A model generated the notes under the pieces. It was not told where the DNA came from. It ran no database searches and saw nothing but the letters and a program-made list of their open reading frames with translations. A stretch of DNA of 64,000 bases, from NCBI RefSeq assembly GCF_900603025.1, contig NZ_LR026975.1, positions 310,001 to 374,000 on the forward strand, given 5' to 3'. Shown in pieces: positions 9,009 through 20,109 of this stretch. The position numbers and the translations under genes were made by a program. The DNA is from Mycolicibacterium hassiacum DSM 44199. GTDB taxonomy: Bacteria; Actinomycetota; Actinomycetes; Mycobacteriales; Mycobacteriaceae. How positions within the stretch are numbered: the stretch's first letter is position 1; the number at the start of each line of letters is the position of its first letter.

Positions 9009-9782
9009 ATGGTGACCGTGGCCTATCGGGCGACCAAACCGATCCGGGCGGTCGGCGGATTCTTCGCGATGGCCCTCGATAGCGCCGTGCTGATGTTCCG
9101 TCGCCCGTTCGCGTGGCGCGAGTACCTGCTGCAGTGCTGGTTCGTCGCGCGGGTCTCCACCGTGCCGGGCCTGTTGATGACGATCCCGTGGGCGGTGATC
9201 TCGGGGTTCCTGTTCAACGTGCTGCTCTCCGACATCGGCGCAGCCGACTTCTCCGGCACTGGTGCAGCGATTCTCACTGTGACGCAAAGCGGTCCGATCG
9301 TGACGGTGCTGGTGGTCGCGGGTGCCGGCGCCACCGCCATGTGCGCCGACCTGGGGGCGCGCACCATCCGCGAGGAGCTCGATGCGCTGCGGGTGATGGG
9401 GGTCGACCCGCTACAGGCGCTCGTCGTGCCCCGCGTGCTGGCGGCGACCACCATTTCGCTGGCGCTGAACTCGGTGCTCATCGTCACCGGCCTGCTCGGC
9501 GCGTTCGTGTGCTCGGTGTATCTGATGGATGTGTCGGCGGGTGCGTGGGTGGCCGGCCTGACCACCATGACGCACCTGGTCGACGTCATCGTGTCGATGG
9601 TCAAGGCGACGCTGTTCGGGCTGGCGGCCGGATTGATCGCCTGTTATCAGGGCATCTCGGTCGGCGGCGGCCCGGCCGGGGTGGGCCGCGCGGTGAACGA
9701 AACCGTGGTGTTCGCATTCATCGTGCTGTTCTTGACCAACATCATCGTCACCGCCGTCGCCGTCCCGTTGATGGTGAGGTGA
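9009..9782 (+). CDS. yrbE3A: YrbE/MlaE-type permease A of the mce operon
   Basis: A 257-residue integral membrane protein of the MlaE/YrbE permease family, with about five to six hydrophobic segments. It has the coupling-helix motif EELDALRVMGVDP, through which an MlaF/MceG-type ATPase drives lipid transport. The ATG at 9009 is preferred: it gives the usual length and follows GAGGGGGGTGCGG. It pairs with the next gene to form the permease of a Mce lipid importer in the inner membrane. The subfamily name rests on the nearby Mce3R-type repressor, not on a phylogeny. No ATPase gene is in the operon, as usual for mycobacteria, where MceG is encoded elsewhere. Confidence 0.88.
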   Translation: MVTVAYRATKPIRAVGGFFAMALDSAVLMFRRPFAWREYLLQCWFVARVSTVPGLLMTIPWAVISGFLFNVLLSDIGAADFSGTGAAILTVTQSGPIVTVLVVAGAGATAMCADLGARTIREELDALRVMGVDPLQALVVPRVLAATTISLALNSVLIVTGLLGAFVCSVYLMDVSAGAWVAGLTTMTHLVDVIVSMVKATLFGLAAGLIACYQGISVGGGPAGVGRAVNETVVFAFIVLFLTNIIVTAVAVPLMVR

Positions 9783-9785
9783 ACC

Positions 9786-10679
9786 ATGGCGCTGGTTGTT
9801 CCGGGAACCGTTGTGCGGGCCGCTGTCCCGAGGACCTCGACCGGCATCCTGCCGAGACGGCTGCGTCGGATGGCCGCCTCCGCCGTCAGCGGGTGGCACC
9901 GGATCGGCGCGCAGACCCGGTTCTACGCGACCACCCTGGCCGGGATCCCCGATGCCGTCATCAGCTACCGCGCCGAACTGCTGCGGGTGATCGCGCAGAT
10001 GGGACTCGGTTCCGGCGCGCTGGCCGTGATCGGCGGCACGGTGGTGATCGTCGCGTTCCTCACCATCACCACCGGCGCGATCGTCGCGGTGCAGGGTTAC
10101 AACCAGCTGGCGTCCGTCGGTGTCGAGGCTCTCACCGGATTCGCGTCGGCGTTCTTCAACACCCGCGAAATCCAGCCGGGCACAGTCATGGTCGCGTTTG
10201 CGGCCACGGTCGGTGCCGGCAGCACCGCGCAGCTGGGCGCCATGCGGATCAACGAGGAGATCGACGCGCTGGAGGCCATCGGCATCCGCAGTGTGAGCTA
10301 TCTGGCGGCCACCCGGGTGCTGGCCGGTGTGATCGTGGCCGTACCGCTGTTCTGCATCGGCCTGATGACCGCCTTCCTCGCGGCCCGGGTGGGCACCACC
10401 GCCATCTACGGGCAGGGATCCGGTGTGTACGACCACTACTTCCACACCTATCTGCACCCCACCGATGTGCTGTGGTCGATCGGCGAGGTCATCGCGGTGG
10501 CGCTGATGATCATGCTGATGTGCACCTATTACGGCTACACCGCCAGTGGCGGGCCGGCCGGGGTGGGCGAGGCGGTGGGCCGAGCGGTGCGCGCATCGAT
10601 GGTGGTCGCATCGCTGCTGATCGTGGTCATGACGCTGGCCATCTACGGTCAGTCCGGCAATTTCCATCTGGCGGCCTAG
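9786..10679 (+). CDS. yrbE3B: YrbE/MlaE-type permease B of the mce operon
   Basis: A 297-residue membrane protein, the second permease subunit. It carries the family coupling motif EEIDALEAIGIRSV and the small-residue membrane segment VMVAFAATVGAGSTAQLGAM. It has a longer hydrophilic N-terminus (about 45 residues) than YrbE-A. It begins 3 bases after the yrbE-A stop, so translation is coupled. A heterodimer with YrbE-A is expected beneath the MceA-F assembly. Confidence 0.88.
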   Translation: MALVVPGTVVRAAVPRTSTGILPRRLRRMAASAVSGWHRIGAQTRFYATTLAGIPDAVISYRAELLRVIAQMGLGSGALAVIGGTVVIVAFLTITTGAIVAVQGYNQLASVGVEALTGFASAFFNTREIQPGTVMVAFAATVGAGSTAQLGAMRINEEIDALEAIGIRSVSYLAATRVLAGVIVAVPLFCIGLMTAFLAARVGTTAIYGQGSGVYDHYFHTYLHPTDVLWSIGEVIAVALMIMLMCTYYGYTASGGPAGVGEAVGRAVRASMVVASLLIVVMTLAIYGQSGNFHLAA

Positions 10680-10695
10680 CCGGGAATCGCAGGCC

Positions 10696-12072
10696 ATGAG
10701 ACGCAAAGCCAACGCCGCAAACATCACCGATGGGCGCATCTCCACCGGGTGGTGGACGGTGATCCTGTTCGCCGTCATCGCGGTGTTCCTGCTGGCGGCC
10801 GCCGCGGCGTTTCGGGGCACCTTCCGTTCCTACGTTCCGGTCACCGTCACCTCGGAGCGGGCCGGGCTGGTGATGGAAACCGACGCCGACGTGATGTTGC
10901 GCGGGGTGAGGATCGGCCGGGTCGGACGGGTCAGCGCTGACCGCCGCCGAACCAGCCTGGAACTCGAGATCGACCGGGACCAGATCCGCTACATCCCGGC
11001 CAATGTGACCGCGCAGATCAGTACCACCACCGCGTTCGGCACGAAATTCGTTGAGCTGGTTTATCCGCCGGATCCCAGTCCGGAGCGGCTGACTGCGGAC
11101 GCGGTGCTGCGCGCCGACCGGGTGAGCACCGAGATCAACACCGTGTTCGAGAACGTCGTCGAACTGCTCGAGATGGTCGATCCGCTGAAGCTGAACGCGG
11201 TGCTGACCGCGCTGGCCGAAGGGGTGCGCGGGCAGGGCGAACGAATGGGCCGGGCGATCACCGACCTCAACCAGGTGCTGCAGGCGCTCAACGCGCGCAG
11301 CGACACGCTGAGCGCGAACTGGCGCGCACTGCGAGACGTCAGCGATACCTACCACATCGCCGCCGACGACATCGTGCGAATACTCGATGCGGTCAGTACC
11401 ACGAGTGCCACGGTCACCGAGCACGCCACCGAACTGGATACATTGCTGCTCAACGTCATCGGGCTGACCCGTGCGGGCACCGACCTGCTCGCCGCGAGCC
11501 GCGAGAACCTCGTGGGCGCGGTTGACGTCCTGGCCCCGACCACCGCTCTGCTGCACCACTACCAACCCGTGTACACCTGCTTCCTGCAGGGCGCGACCTG
11601 GTATCTGGAGAACGGCGGATACGCGGCATGGGGTGGTGACGGCCGCACGCTGCAACTGGATGTCGCCCTGCTGCTGGGCAACGATCCGTACACCTACCCG
11701 CAGCATCTGCCGGTGGTAGCGGCCAAGGGCGGACCCGGTGGGCAACCGGGCTGCGGATCGCTGCCCGATGCCACCAAGAACTTCCCGGTCCGGCAGCTGA
11801 TCACCAACACCGGTTGGGGCACCGGCATCGACATCCGCCCGAACCCGGGCATCGGGCATCCCTGTTGGGCGAACTACCTCCCGGTCACCCGCGCCGTGCC
11901 CGAACCGCCCAGCATTCGCAACTGCATCTCAGGCCCAGCCATCGGGCCGGTGGCGTATCCCGGCGCACCGCCGTACGGGGCGCCACTGTACGGGCCGGGC
12001 GGGGTCCCGCTGTGGCCGGGAGTGCCACCGGCCCAACCGGATTCCGCCCCCGCCGGGGATGGTCCACCGTGA
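10696..12072 (+). CDS. mce3A: Mce family protein A
   Basis: A 458-residue Mce protein with one N-terminal membrane anchor (about 19-42, WWTVILFAVIAVFLLAAAA), the MCE/MlaD beta domain at about 45-125 (with GVRIGRVGRV), a long helical region (about 140-290), and a Cys/Pro/Gly-rich C-terminal segment after residue 300. In mycobacteria MceA-F form a hexameric periplasmic conduit for fatty acids or sterols. It follows yrbE-B by 16 bp. The Pro/Gly/Tyr-rich tail (about 415-458) is low complexity, as in M. tuberculosis homologues. Confidence 0.9.
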   Translation: MRRKANAANITDGRISTGWWTVILFAVIAVFLLAAAAAFRGTFRSYVPVTVTSERAGLVMETDADVMLRGVRIGRVGRVSADRRRTSLELEIDRDQIRYIPANVTAQISTTTAFGTKFVELVYPPDPSPERLTADAVLRADRVSTEINTVFENVVELLEMVDPLKLNAVLTALAEGVRGQGERMGRAITDLNQVLQALNARSDTLSANWRALRDVSDTYHIAADDIVRILDAVSTTSATVTEHATELDTLLLNVIGLTRAGTDLLAASRENLVGAVDVLAPTTALLHHYQPVYTCFLQGATWYLENGGYAAWGGDGRTLQLDVALLLGNDPYTYPQHLPVVAAKGGPGGQPGCGSLPDATKNFPVRQLITNTGWGTGIDIRPNPGIGHPCWANYLPVTRAVPEPPSIRNCISGPAIGPVAYPGAPPYGAPLYGPGGVPLWPGVPPAQPDSAPAGDGPP

Positions 12073-12142
12073 CGCGCGAAGCCGCACCCGCAGGCGAATC
12101 CGGACAACGAACCCGCACATCGGACAACGGCAAGGAGCGAAC

Positions 12143-13168
12143 ATGGCTGACCTCAAAGGAGTCGCCTGGCGTCTTGGGGTGTGGCTGACCGCGTCCGCAT
12201 TCGTCACCTTCGGTCTGATGGCGACCTTCGGCGAATTCCGCTTCGGCTCGCGCCACACCTACTACGCCGAGTTCGCCAACGTCTCGAACCTGCGGACCGG
12301 CACCGCCGTGCGGATCGCCGGAGTCGAGGTGGGCAGGGTCAGCGGAATCTCCATCAACCCCGACGCCACCGTGCGGGTGCGGTTCTCGGTCGACAAGTCG
12401 GTGATCCTCACCGAAGGCTCCCGGGCCGTGATCCGGTACGACAACCTGATCGGCGACCGGTATCTCGCGCTCACCGAAGGGGCCGGCGGCACCGCGGTGT
12501 TGGCGCCGGGGTCGACCATTCCGCTCACCCGCACCGAGCCGGCGCTGGATCTCGACGCCGTCATCGGGGGGTTCAAGCCACTGTTCCGTGCGCTCGATCC
12601 CGAACAGGTCAACGCGTTGAGTAGCCGGCTGATCGACGCCCTGCAGGGCCAGGGACCGGCCATCGGTTCCTTCCTGCAACAGGCCGCGGTGGTCACCAGC
12701 ACGCTGGCCGACCGCGATGTGCTCATCGGCGAGATCATCGGCAACCTCAATACGGTGCTGGGATCGCTTGGCGGACAGAGCGACCGGCTCGACACCGCGA
12801 TCGGGTCGCTGTCGGAACTCGTGGCGCAGCTCGCCCAGCGGCGAACCGACATCTCCGGTGCCGTCGCCTACACCAACGCGGCGGCGGGTTCGCTCGCCGA
12901 CTTATTGGCCCAGTCGCGAGCCCCGTTCCAGCAGGTGGTTCGCGAAACCGACCGCGTCGCCGACATCGCCAACGCCGACCGCGAGTACCTCGACAACCTG
13001 ATCGACACCCTGCCCGACAAGTACCGGGCGCTGGTGCGCCAGGGGATGTACGGCGACTACTTCAGCTTCTACCTCTGCGACGTGGTGCTGAAACTCAACG
13101 GCAAAGGGGGTCAGCCGGTGTACGTCAAGATCGCCGGTCAGAGCACCGGGAGGTGCGCACCCAGGTGA
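12143..13168 (+). CDS. mce3B: Mce family protein B
   Basis: The 341-residue MceB subunit. It has an N-terminal membrane segment (about 8-27), the MCE domain at about 38-115 (GTAVRIAGVEVGRVSGISI), then helices (about 140-290) and a short C-terminal domain with a single Cys pair. ATG 12143 is chosen from AAGGAGCGAAC upstream; an earlier in-frame start overlaps mceA. Its stop overlaps the mceC start in GTGA. Part of the same importer. Confidence 0.9.
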   Translation: MADLKGVAWRLGVWLTASAFVTFGLMATFGEFRFGSRHTYYAEFANVSNLRTGTAVRIAGVEVGRVSGISINPDATVRVRFSVDKSVILTEGSRAVIRYDNLIGDRYLALTEGAGGTAVLAPGSTIPLTRTEPALDLDAVIGGFKPLFRALDPEQVNALSSRLIDALQGQGPAIGSFLQQAAVVTSTLADRDVLIGEIIGNLNTVLGSLGGQSDRLDTAIGSLSELVAQLAQRRTDISGAVAYTNAAAGSLADLLAQSRAPFQQVVRETDRVADIANADREYLDNLIDTLPDKYRALVRQGMYGDYFSFYLCDVVLKLNGKGGQPVYVKIAGQSTGRCAPR

Positions 13169-14412
13169 AGCCCTTCGCGGAACGCAACCCCGTGCTCATC
13201 GGCGTCGTCGGCCTGCTGGCGGTGTCGGCGATGGTGGTGGCCGCGCTGCAGAACCAGAAGCTGCCGCTGCTCAACCGGGGCCAGGTCTACTCGGCGCACT
13301 TCGATGACGCCGCAGGCCTGAAAAACGGTGCCGTCGTGGAGGTGTCGGGATTCCCTGTCGGCAAGGTGACAAGCATCGACCTGGACGACACCGGTGTGCT
13401 CGTCACGTTCCGGATCGGCGCCGATGTCCGGCTCGGGGAGACCACTGAGGCCGCGATCAAGACCAAGAGCCTGCTGGGCGCCAAGATCGTCGATGTCACC
13501 CCGCGCGGGGAGGGCACGCTGTCCGGGGCGATTCCGCTGGACCGCACGGTGTCGCCTTATCAACTGCCCGCCGCGCTGGGGGATCTGGCCGGCACCATCA
13601 GCGGCCTGGATACCGATCGGCTCTCCGAGTCGCTGGCCACGGTGGCACAGACCTTCGCCGACACGCCGTCGGCCCTCCGGGACGCGGTCGCCGGGGTGTC
13701 GCGGCTGGCGCAGACGATCGATGCGCGCGACGCTCAGCTACGCAGCCTGCTGCGCAACGCCGCGGCGGCCACCGGCGTGCTGGCCGGTCGCGCAGACCAG
13801 ATCGCAGGTCTGGTCCGCGACACCGACGCGCTGCTGACGCAATTGCGCACCCAGAGCGCGGCGTTGGACCAGATCTGGTCCAACATCTCGGCGGTGTCGC
13901 GGCAGTTGCAGGGATTCATCGCGGAAAACCGCGCGCAGCTGCGGCCTGCTCTCGACAAGCTCAACGGGGTTCTCGAGATCGTGGACAACCGCAAGGACCG
14001 GCTGCAGCAGGCGATCAAGCTGATCAACACCTATGTGATGTCGTTGGGTGAATCGCTGTCGTCCGGACCGTTTTTCAAGGCCTATGTGGCCAACCTACTG
14101 CCCGGGCAGTTCGTCCAGCCTTTCATCGACGCCGCGTTCTCCGACCTCGGCGTGGATCCGGCCACGCTGCTGCCGTCGGAGCTGACCGATCCCCAGATCG
14201 GTCAGCCCGCCACCCCCGCACTGCCGGTGCCGTATCCGCGCACCGGTCAGGGCGGCGAACCGCGTCTGACGCTGCCCGACGCGATCACCGGCAAACCCGG
14301 GGATACGCGATACTCCTATCGCGAACCGCCGCCGGCGCCGCCTCCGGGTGGGCCGCCACCGGGCCCGCCCGCCGGGCCGGTGCCCGCGGCCGATACGGGA
14401 GCCCGGCCGTGA
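13165..14412 (+). CDS. mce3C: Mce family protein C
   Basis: A 415-residue MceC subunit. It has a short N-terminus KPFAERNPVLIG leading into the membrane anchor (about 8-28), the MCE domain at about 35-120 (VVEVSGFPVGKVTSIDL), a coiled-coil-like helical section (about 140-300), and a C-terminus ending in a Pro/Gly/Ala-rich tail. GTG 13165 forms a GTGA overlap with mceB, the pattern used elsewhere in this operon. A GTG at 13153 is an alternative that adds four residues. Confidence 0.88.
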   Translation: MKPFAERNPVLIGVVGLLAVSAMVVAALQNQKLPLLNRGQVYSAHFDDAAGLKNGAVVEVSGFPVGKVTSIDLDDTGVLVTFRIGADVRLGETTEAAIKTKSLLGAKIVDVTPRGEGTLSGAIPLDRTVSPYQLPAALGDLAGTISGLDTDRLSESLATVAQTFADTPSALRDAVAGVSRLAQTIDARDAQLRSLLRNAAAATGVLAGRADQIAGLVRDTDALLTQLRTQSAALDQIWSNISAVSRQLQGFIAENRAQLRPALDKLNGVLEIVDNRKDRLQQAIKLINTYVMSLGESLSSGPFFKAYVANLLPGQFVQPFIDAAFSDLGVDPATLLPSELTDPQIGQPATPALPVPYPRTGQGGEPRLTLPDAITGKPGDTRYSYREPPPAPPPGGPPPGPPAGPVPAADTGARP

Positions 14413-15677
14413 CGGGGCGCTTACGCCGGGTTCGTGCGGTGCTGGCGGTGGTGCTGTCGGTGACGCTCGCCGCGGGCGTGGTCGTCGGGCTGCGGTGGTC
14501 AGCTCACCGCGACCGGATGACGGTGGTCGCGTACTTCGAGAACACCACCGGCCTGTTCGCCGGCGACCCGGTGTGGATCCGTGGCGTGCCGATCGGCGCG
14601 GTGGCCGGGATCGAACCGCAGCCGGAGCGGGCCAAGGTGACGTTCTGGATCGACTCGCGGTATCGGGTGCCCGCCGACGTGCAGGCGGTGATCCTGTCGC
14701 CGCAGCTGGTGACCGGGCGGGCCATCCAGCTGACCCCGCCCTACCGAGGAGGGCCGACACTGGCCGACGGCGCGGTGATTCCGTTGGAGCGCACAGCGAT
14801 ACCGGTGGAATGGGACGATCTGCGCGTTCAGCTCGAGCGGGTCACCGAGTTGCTGAAACCGACCGGGCCGAACGGGATCAGCACGCTCGGCGCGATGATC
14901 GACAGTGCAGCGGAGAATCTGCGCGGTCAGGGACACAGCATCCGCGACGCCGTGGTGAGACTGTCCCGCACGGTGACCACCCTGACCGACCAGAGTGACG
15001 ACGTGTTCGCGACCGTGAAGAACCTGGCGACGCTGGTGTCGGCGCTCCGGGACAGCGCCGATCTGCTCGAACGGCTGAACACCAACCTGGCGGCGGTCTC
15101 CGGACTGCTCGCCGATGATCCCGACAAGATCGGGCGGGCGACCGACGATCTGGCCGCGGTGGTGACGGCGGTGCGAGATTTCGCCGCCGAACACACCGAC
15201 GCGATCGGCACCACCTCTGAGCGGGCGGCCGCGATCACCACTGCCCTGGTCGACAGCATCGAAGACATCAAGCAGACACTGCACATCGCGCCGACCGTCC
15301 TGCAGAACTTCAACAACATGTACGAGCCCGCAAACGGGTCGCTGACCGGCGCTTTGGCCATCAACAACTTCGCCAACCCAATTGAGTTCCTGTGCGGCGC
15401 AGTCCAGTCCGCTTCGCGCCTGGGCAGTGAACAGTCAGCGAGGCTGTGCGTGCAGTATCTGGCGCCGATCGTCAAGAACCGCCAGTACAACTTTCCCCCG
15501 TTGGGGGTCAATCTCTTCGTGGGAGCGCAGGCGCGCCCCAACGAGATCACCTACAGCGAAGAGTGGATGCGCCCCGACCACGTGCCGCCGACAGCACCGG
15601 AACCTGGCGGCGCCGTCACCACCGATCCCGCACACGGTCTGTCGGGACTCATGATCCCTCCGGGAGGCGGAACATGA
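14409..15677 (+). CDS. mce3D: Mce family protein D
   Basis: A 422-residue MceD subunit. It has a membrane anchor at about 6-28, the MCE domain at about 35-115 (DPVWIRGVPIGAVAGIEP), a long helical stretch (about 140-300) with many Ala/Thr/Asp residues, and a conserved C-terminal part. It starts in a GTGA overlap with mceC and ends in an ATGA overlap with mceE. Exported and membrane-anchored. Confidence 0.89.
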   Translation: MTGRLRRVRAVLAVVLSVTLAAGVVVGLRWSAHRDRMTVVAYFENTTGLFAGDPVWIRGVPIGAVAGIEPQPERAKVTFWIDSRYRVPADVQAVILSPQLVTGRAIQLTPPYRGGPTLADGAVIPLERTAIPVEWDDLRVQLERVTELLKPTGPNGISTLGAMIDSAAENLRGQGHSIRDAVVRLSRTVTTLTDQSDDVFATVKNLATLVSALRDSADLLERLNTNLAAVSGLLADDPDKIGRATDDLAAVVTAVRDFAAEHTDAIGTTSERAAAITTALVDSIEDIKQTLHIAPTVLQNFNNMYEPANGSLTGALAINNFANPIEFLCGAVQSASRLGSEQSARLCVQYLAPIVKNRQYNFPPLGVNLFVGAQARPNEITYSEEWMRPDHVPPTAPEPGGAVTTDPAHGLSGLMIPPGGGT

Positions 15678-16867
15678 CCACGCAGCACACCCGTCGGCCG
15701 AACAGAATCGCCGCCCCGCGCCGACCGCGCTACCGAGCGACGGTCCTACTGGTGGCGCTGGCTCTGGCCACGGTCACCGGTTGCGGCTGGCGGGGGCCCA
15801 ACTCGTTGCCGCTGCCCGGGGTAGAAGGCCGGGGACCGGGGGCCTTCGAGATCCAGGCTCAGCTCTCCGACGTCAACAACCTCAAACCGAACTCCCGGGT
15901 GCGGGTCGCGGATGTCACCGTCGGGCATGTGGTTCGCATCGAACGCCAGGGCTGGCACGCGCTGGTGACGATGCGGCTCAACGGCGATGTCGACCTGCCG
16001 GCCAATGCCGTCGCCAAGATCGGCACCACCAGCCTGCTCGGATCTCTGCACATCGAGCTCGCCCCGCCTACCGATCAGCCCCCCATCGGCCGGTTACACA
16101 ACGGTTCGCTGATACCCCTTTCGCCCGGCGACGCCTATCCCAGCACCGAACAGACCCTGGCCGCGCTGTCGCTGGTGCTCAACGGCGGCGGTCTCGGACA
16201 GGTGCACGACATCACCGAGGCGCTCGCGACCGCGCTGGACGGACGCGAACACGACGCGCGGAGGCTGGTCGAGCAGCTGAACGCATTCGTCGCCCATCTC
16301 AACGATCAGATCGGTGACATCATCGCCGCCACCGACAGCCTCAATCGGCTCGTCGGCCGTTTCGCCGCCCAGCAACCCGTGCTGGACCGCGCGCTGGCCA
16401 CCGTCCCGGATGCCCTGCGGGTGCTCAACGCCGAGCGCCAGCAGCTGGTCACCGCTTCCGATCAGCTCGCCAAATTCAGTGCGCTGACCGTTGATTCGGT
16501 GAACCGCAGCAAGGAGAACCTGGTCCGGGAGCTACGCGATATCGGTCCGGTTCTCGCGGCGCTGGCCGACGCCGGGCCGAGCCTGACCCGGTCGCTGAGC
16601 CTGCTGGCGACCTTCCCCTTCCCGAACGAGACTTTCGAGAACTTCCAGCGCGGCGACTACGCCAATCTGACCGCCATCTTCGATCTCACGCTGAGCCGGA
16701 TCGATGCGGCGCTGTTCACCGGCACCAGGTGGGAATGCGATTTGACCGAACTGGAACTGCAGTGGGGCCGGACCATCGGGCAGTTCCCCAGCCCGTGTCT
16801 GGCGGGCGGCCCGCACAACCAGGGCAATCCGCTCGTCATCCCGTACCGGTGGGATCAAGGTCGCTGA
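15674..16867 (+). CDS. mce3E: Mce family protein E, lipoprotein (LprM-like)
   Basis: A 397-residue MceE subunit. Basic N-terminus, hydrophobic stretch, then a lipobox ending in VTGC at about residue 38, so it is predicted to be lipid-anchored rather than held by a transmembrane helix. This is the usual difference between MceE and the other Mce subunits. The MCE domain is at about 55-130 (SRVRVADVTVGHVVRI), followed by helices (about 160-310). ATG 15674 overlaps the mceD stop in ATGA; longer in-frame starts would lie inside mceD. Confidence 0.92.
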   Translation: MTTQHTRRPNRIAAPRRPRYRATVLLVALALATVTGCGWRGPNSLPLPGVEGRGPGAFEIQAQLSDVNNLKPNSRVRVADVTVGHVVRIERQGWHALVTMRLNGDVDLPANAVAKIGTTSLLGSLHIELAPPTDQPPIGRLHNGSLIPLSPGDAYPSTEQTLAALSLVLNGGGLGQVHDITEALATALDGREHDARRLVEQLNAFVAHLNDQIGDIIAATDSLNRLVGRFAAQQPVLDRALATVPDALRVLNAERQQLVTASDQLAKFSALTVDSVNRSKENLVRELRDIGPVLAALADAGPSLTRSLSLLATFPFPNETFENFQRGDYANLTAIFDLTLSRIDAALFTGTRWECDLTELELQWGRTIGQFPSPCLAGGPHNQGNPLVIPYRWDQGR

Positions 16868-16868
16868 G

Positions 16869-18320
16869 ATGCGTCTGAGCCTGCGCATACGTACCCAGCT
16901 GGCGGTTCTGGCGGTGATCGGAATCGGGGCGGTCGTGCTGCTGGCGCTGCAGTTCATGGAGTTGCCCGCCGAACTGTTCGGGGTCGGCCGCTACACCGTG
17001 ACCATGCAACTGCCGCGCTCCGGTGGACTGTACGAAACCGCGAACGTCACCTATCGCGGGACGAAAGTCGGCCGGGTGGAAGCGGTTCGGCTGGCCGATT
17101 CGGGTGTCGAGGCGGTGCTCTCGCTGCGCTCCGGCATCCCGATTCCGGCGGATCTGCGGGCGGAGGTGCACAGCCAGTCGGCGGTGGGCGAGGCGTACGT
17201 GCTGTTGCTGCCCCGCAACGGCTCCGCGCCGCCGCTGAAGAACGGCGACGTCATTCCGGTCGTCGACACCTGGGTTCCACCCGACATCAACGCGCTGCTC
17301 GCCGCCGCGAACCAAGGGCTGCAGGCGATCCCGCGTGACGACCTCAAGACGGTCATCGACGAATCCTACGCCGCCGTGGGTGGGATCGGCCCCGAGCTGC
17401 ACCGGCTGGTGAAGGGCACATCCACGCTCGCCATCGAGGCCCGGCGAAACCTCGACCCGTTGACCACGCTGATCGATCAGTCGCCGCCGGTGCTCGATGC
17501 GCAGAGCGCCTCCGGCGACGCGATCCGGGCGTGGGCGGCCCGGCTGGCCGTGGTGACCGACGAACTACGTGACCACGACCACGCGGTCGCCGACGTGCTG
17601 ATCGGGGGCGGCCCAGCAGCCGGTCAGGGGCAAGCGCTGGTCGATCGGGTAGCGCCCACACTGCCGGTGCTGCTCGCCAATCTGGTCTCGGTCGGCCAGG
17701 TGGCGCTGGACTACCAGAACGACATCGAACAACTGCTGGTGGTGTTCCCGCAGGCCGTCGCCGCCGAACAGGCCGGCATCCTCGGCAATCTGCACACCAA
17801 GCAGGACTACCGGGGGCAGTACTTGAGCTTCAACCTGAACATCAACCTGCCGCCGCCGTGTACGACCGGGTTCCTGCCCGCCCAGCAGCGACGCCCCCCG
17901 GTCCTCGAGGACGCTCCGGAGCGCCCCGGGGGCGATCTGTACTGCCGAGTGCCGCAGGATTCGCCGTTCAATGTGCGCGGCGCACGCAACATCCCGTGTG
18001 AGACCGTGCCGGGCAAACGGGCACCGACGGCCGCGATGTGCGAAAGCGACGAGCAATACGTACCGCTCAACGACGGCTTCAATTGGAAGGGCGACCCGAA
18101 CGCCACGCTCAGCGGTCAGCCCGTGCCGCAGCCGCCGCCGTCGGCACCGGTCGGCTCCGAACGCCAGCCGCCCGCGCCGGAACCACCGCCGGCCGTCGCC
18201 GAGTACGACCCGGCCGCCGGCGCGTACCTCAGACCCGACGGACGCCGCTACAGCCGTACCGAACCCGCCGGCCGCGCGAACGCGAACAGATCCTGGAAGG
18301 ACCTGATACTGCCGCCCTGA
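16869..18320 (+). CDS. mce3F: Mce family protein F
   Basis: A 483-residue MceF subunit, last gene of the operon. It has an N-terminal membrane anchor (about 8-30), the MCE domain at about 40-120 (ANVTYRGTKVGRVEAV), helices (about 130-310), then a cysteine-containing region and a Pro-rich C-terminal tail from about 410. It starts 1 base after the mceE stop. The gap to the convergent rmlC gene is only 20 bp. Confidence 0.9.
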   Translation: MRLSLRIRTQLAVLAVIGIGAVVLLALQFMELPAELFGVGRYTVTMQLPRSGGLYETANVTYRGTKVGRVEAVRLADSGVEAVLSLRSGIPIPADLRAEVHSQSAVGEAYVLLLPRNGSAPPLKNGDVIPVVDTWVPPDINALLAAANQGLQAIPRDDLKTVIDESYAAVGGIGPELHRLVKGTSTLAIEARRNLDPLTTLIDQSPPVLDAQSASGDAIRAWAARLAVVTDELRDHDHAVADVLIGGGPAAGQGQALVDRVAPTLPVLLANLVSVGQVALDYQNDIEQLLVVFPQAVAAEQAGILGNLHTKQDYRGQYLSFNLNINLPPPCTTGFLPAQQRRPPVLEDAPERPGGDLYCRVPQDSPFNVRGARNIPCETVPGKRAPTAAMCESDEQYVPLNDGFNWKGDPNATLSGQPVPQPPPSAPVGSERQPPAPEPPPAVAEYDPAAGAYLRPDGRRYSRTEPAGRANANRSWKDLILPP

Positions 18321-18340
18321 CGCCGAGGCGTCGGCCGTCT

Positions 18341-20109
<1,769 letters not shown>

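Noticed and set aside
18319..18332. A GACGCC/GGCGTC dyad between mceF and rmlC as a bidirectional terminator
   Set aside because: The arms are only 6 bp with a 2-base centre and no T-run; too weak to call in GC-rich DNA.
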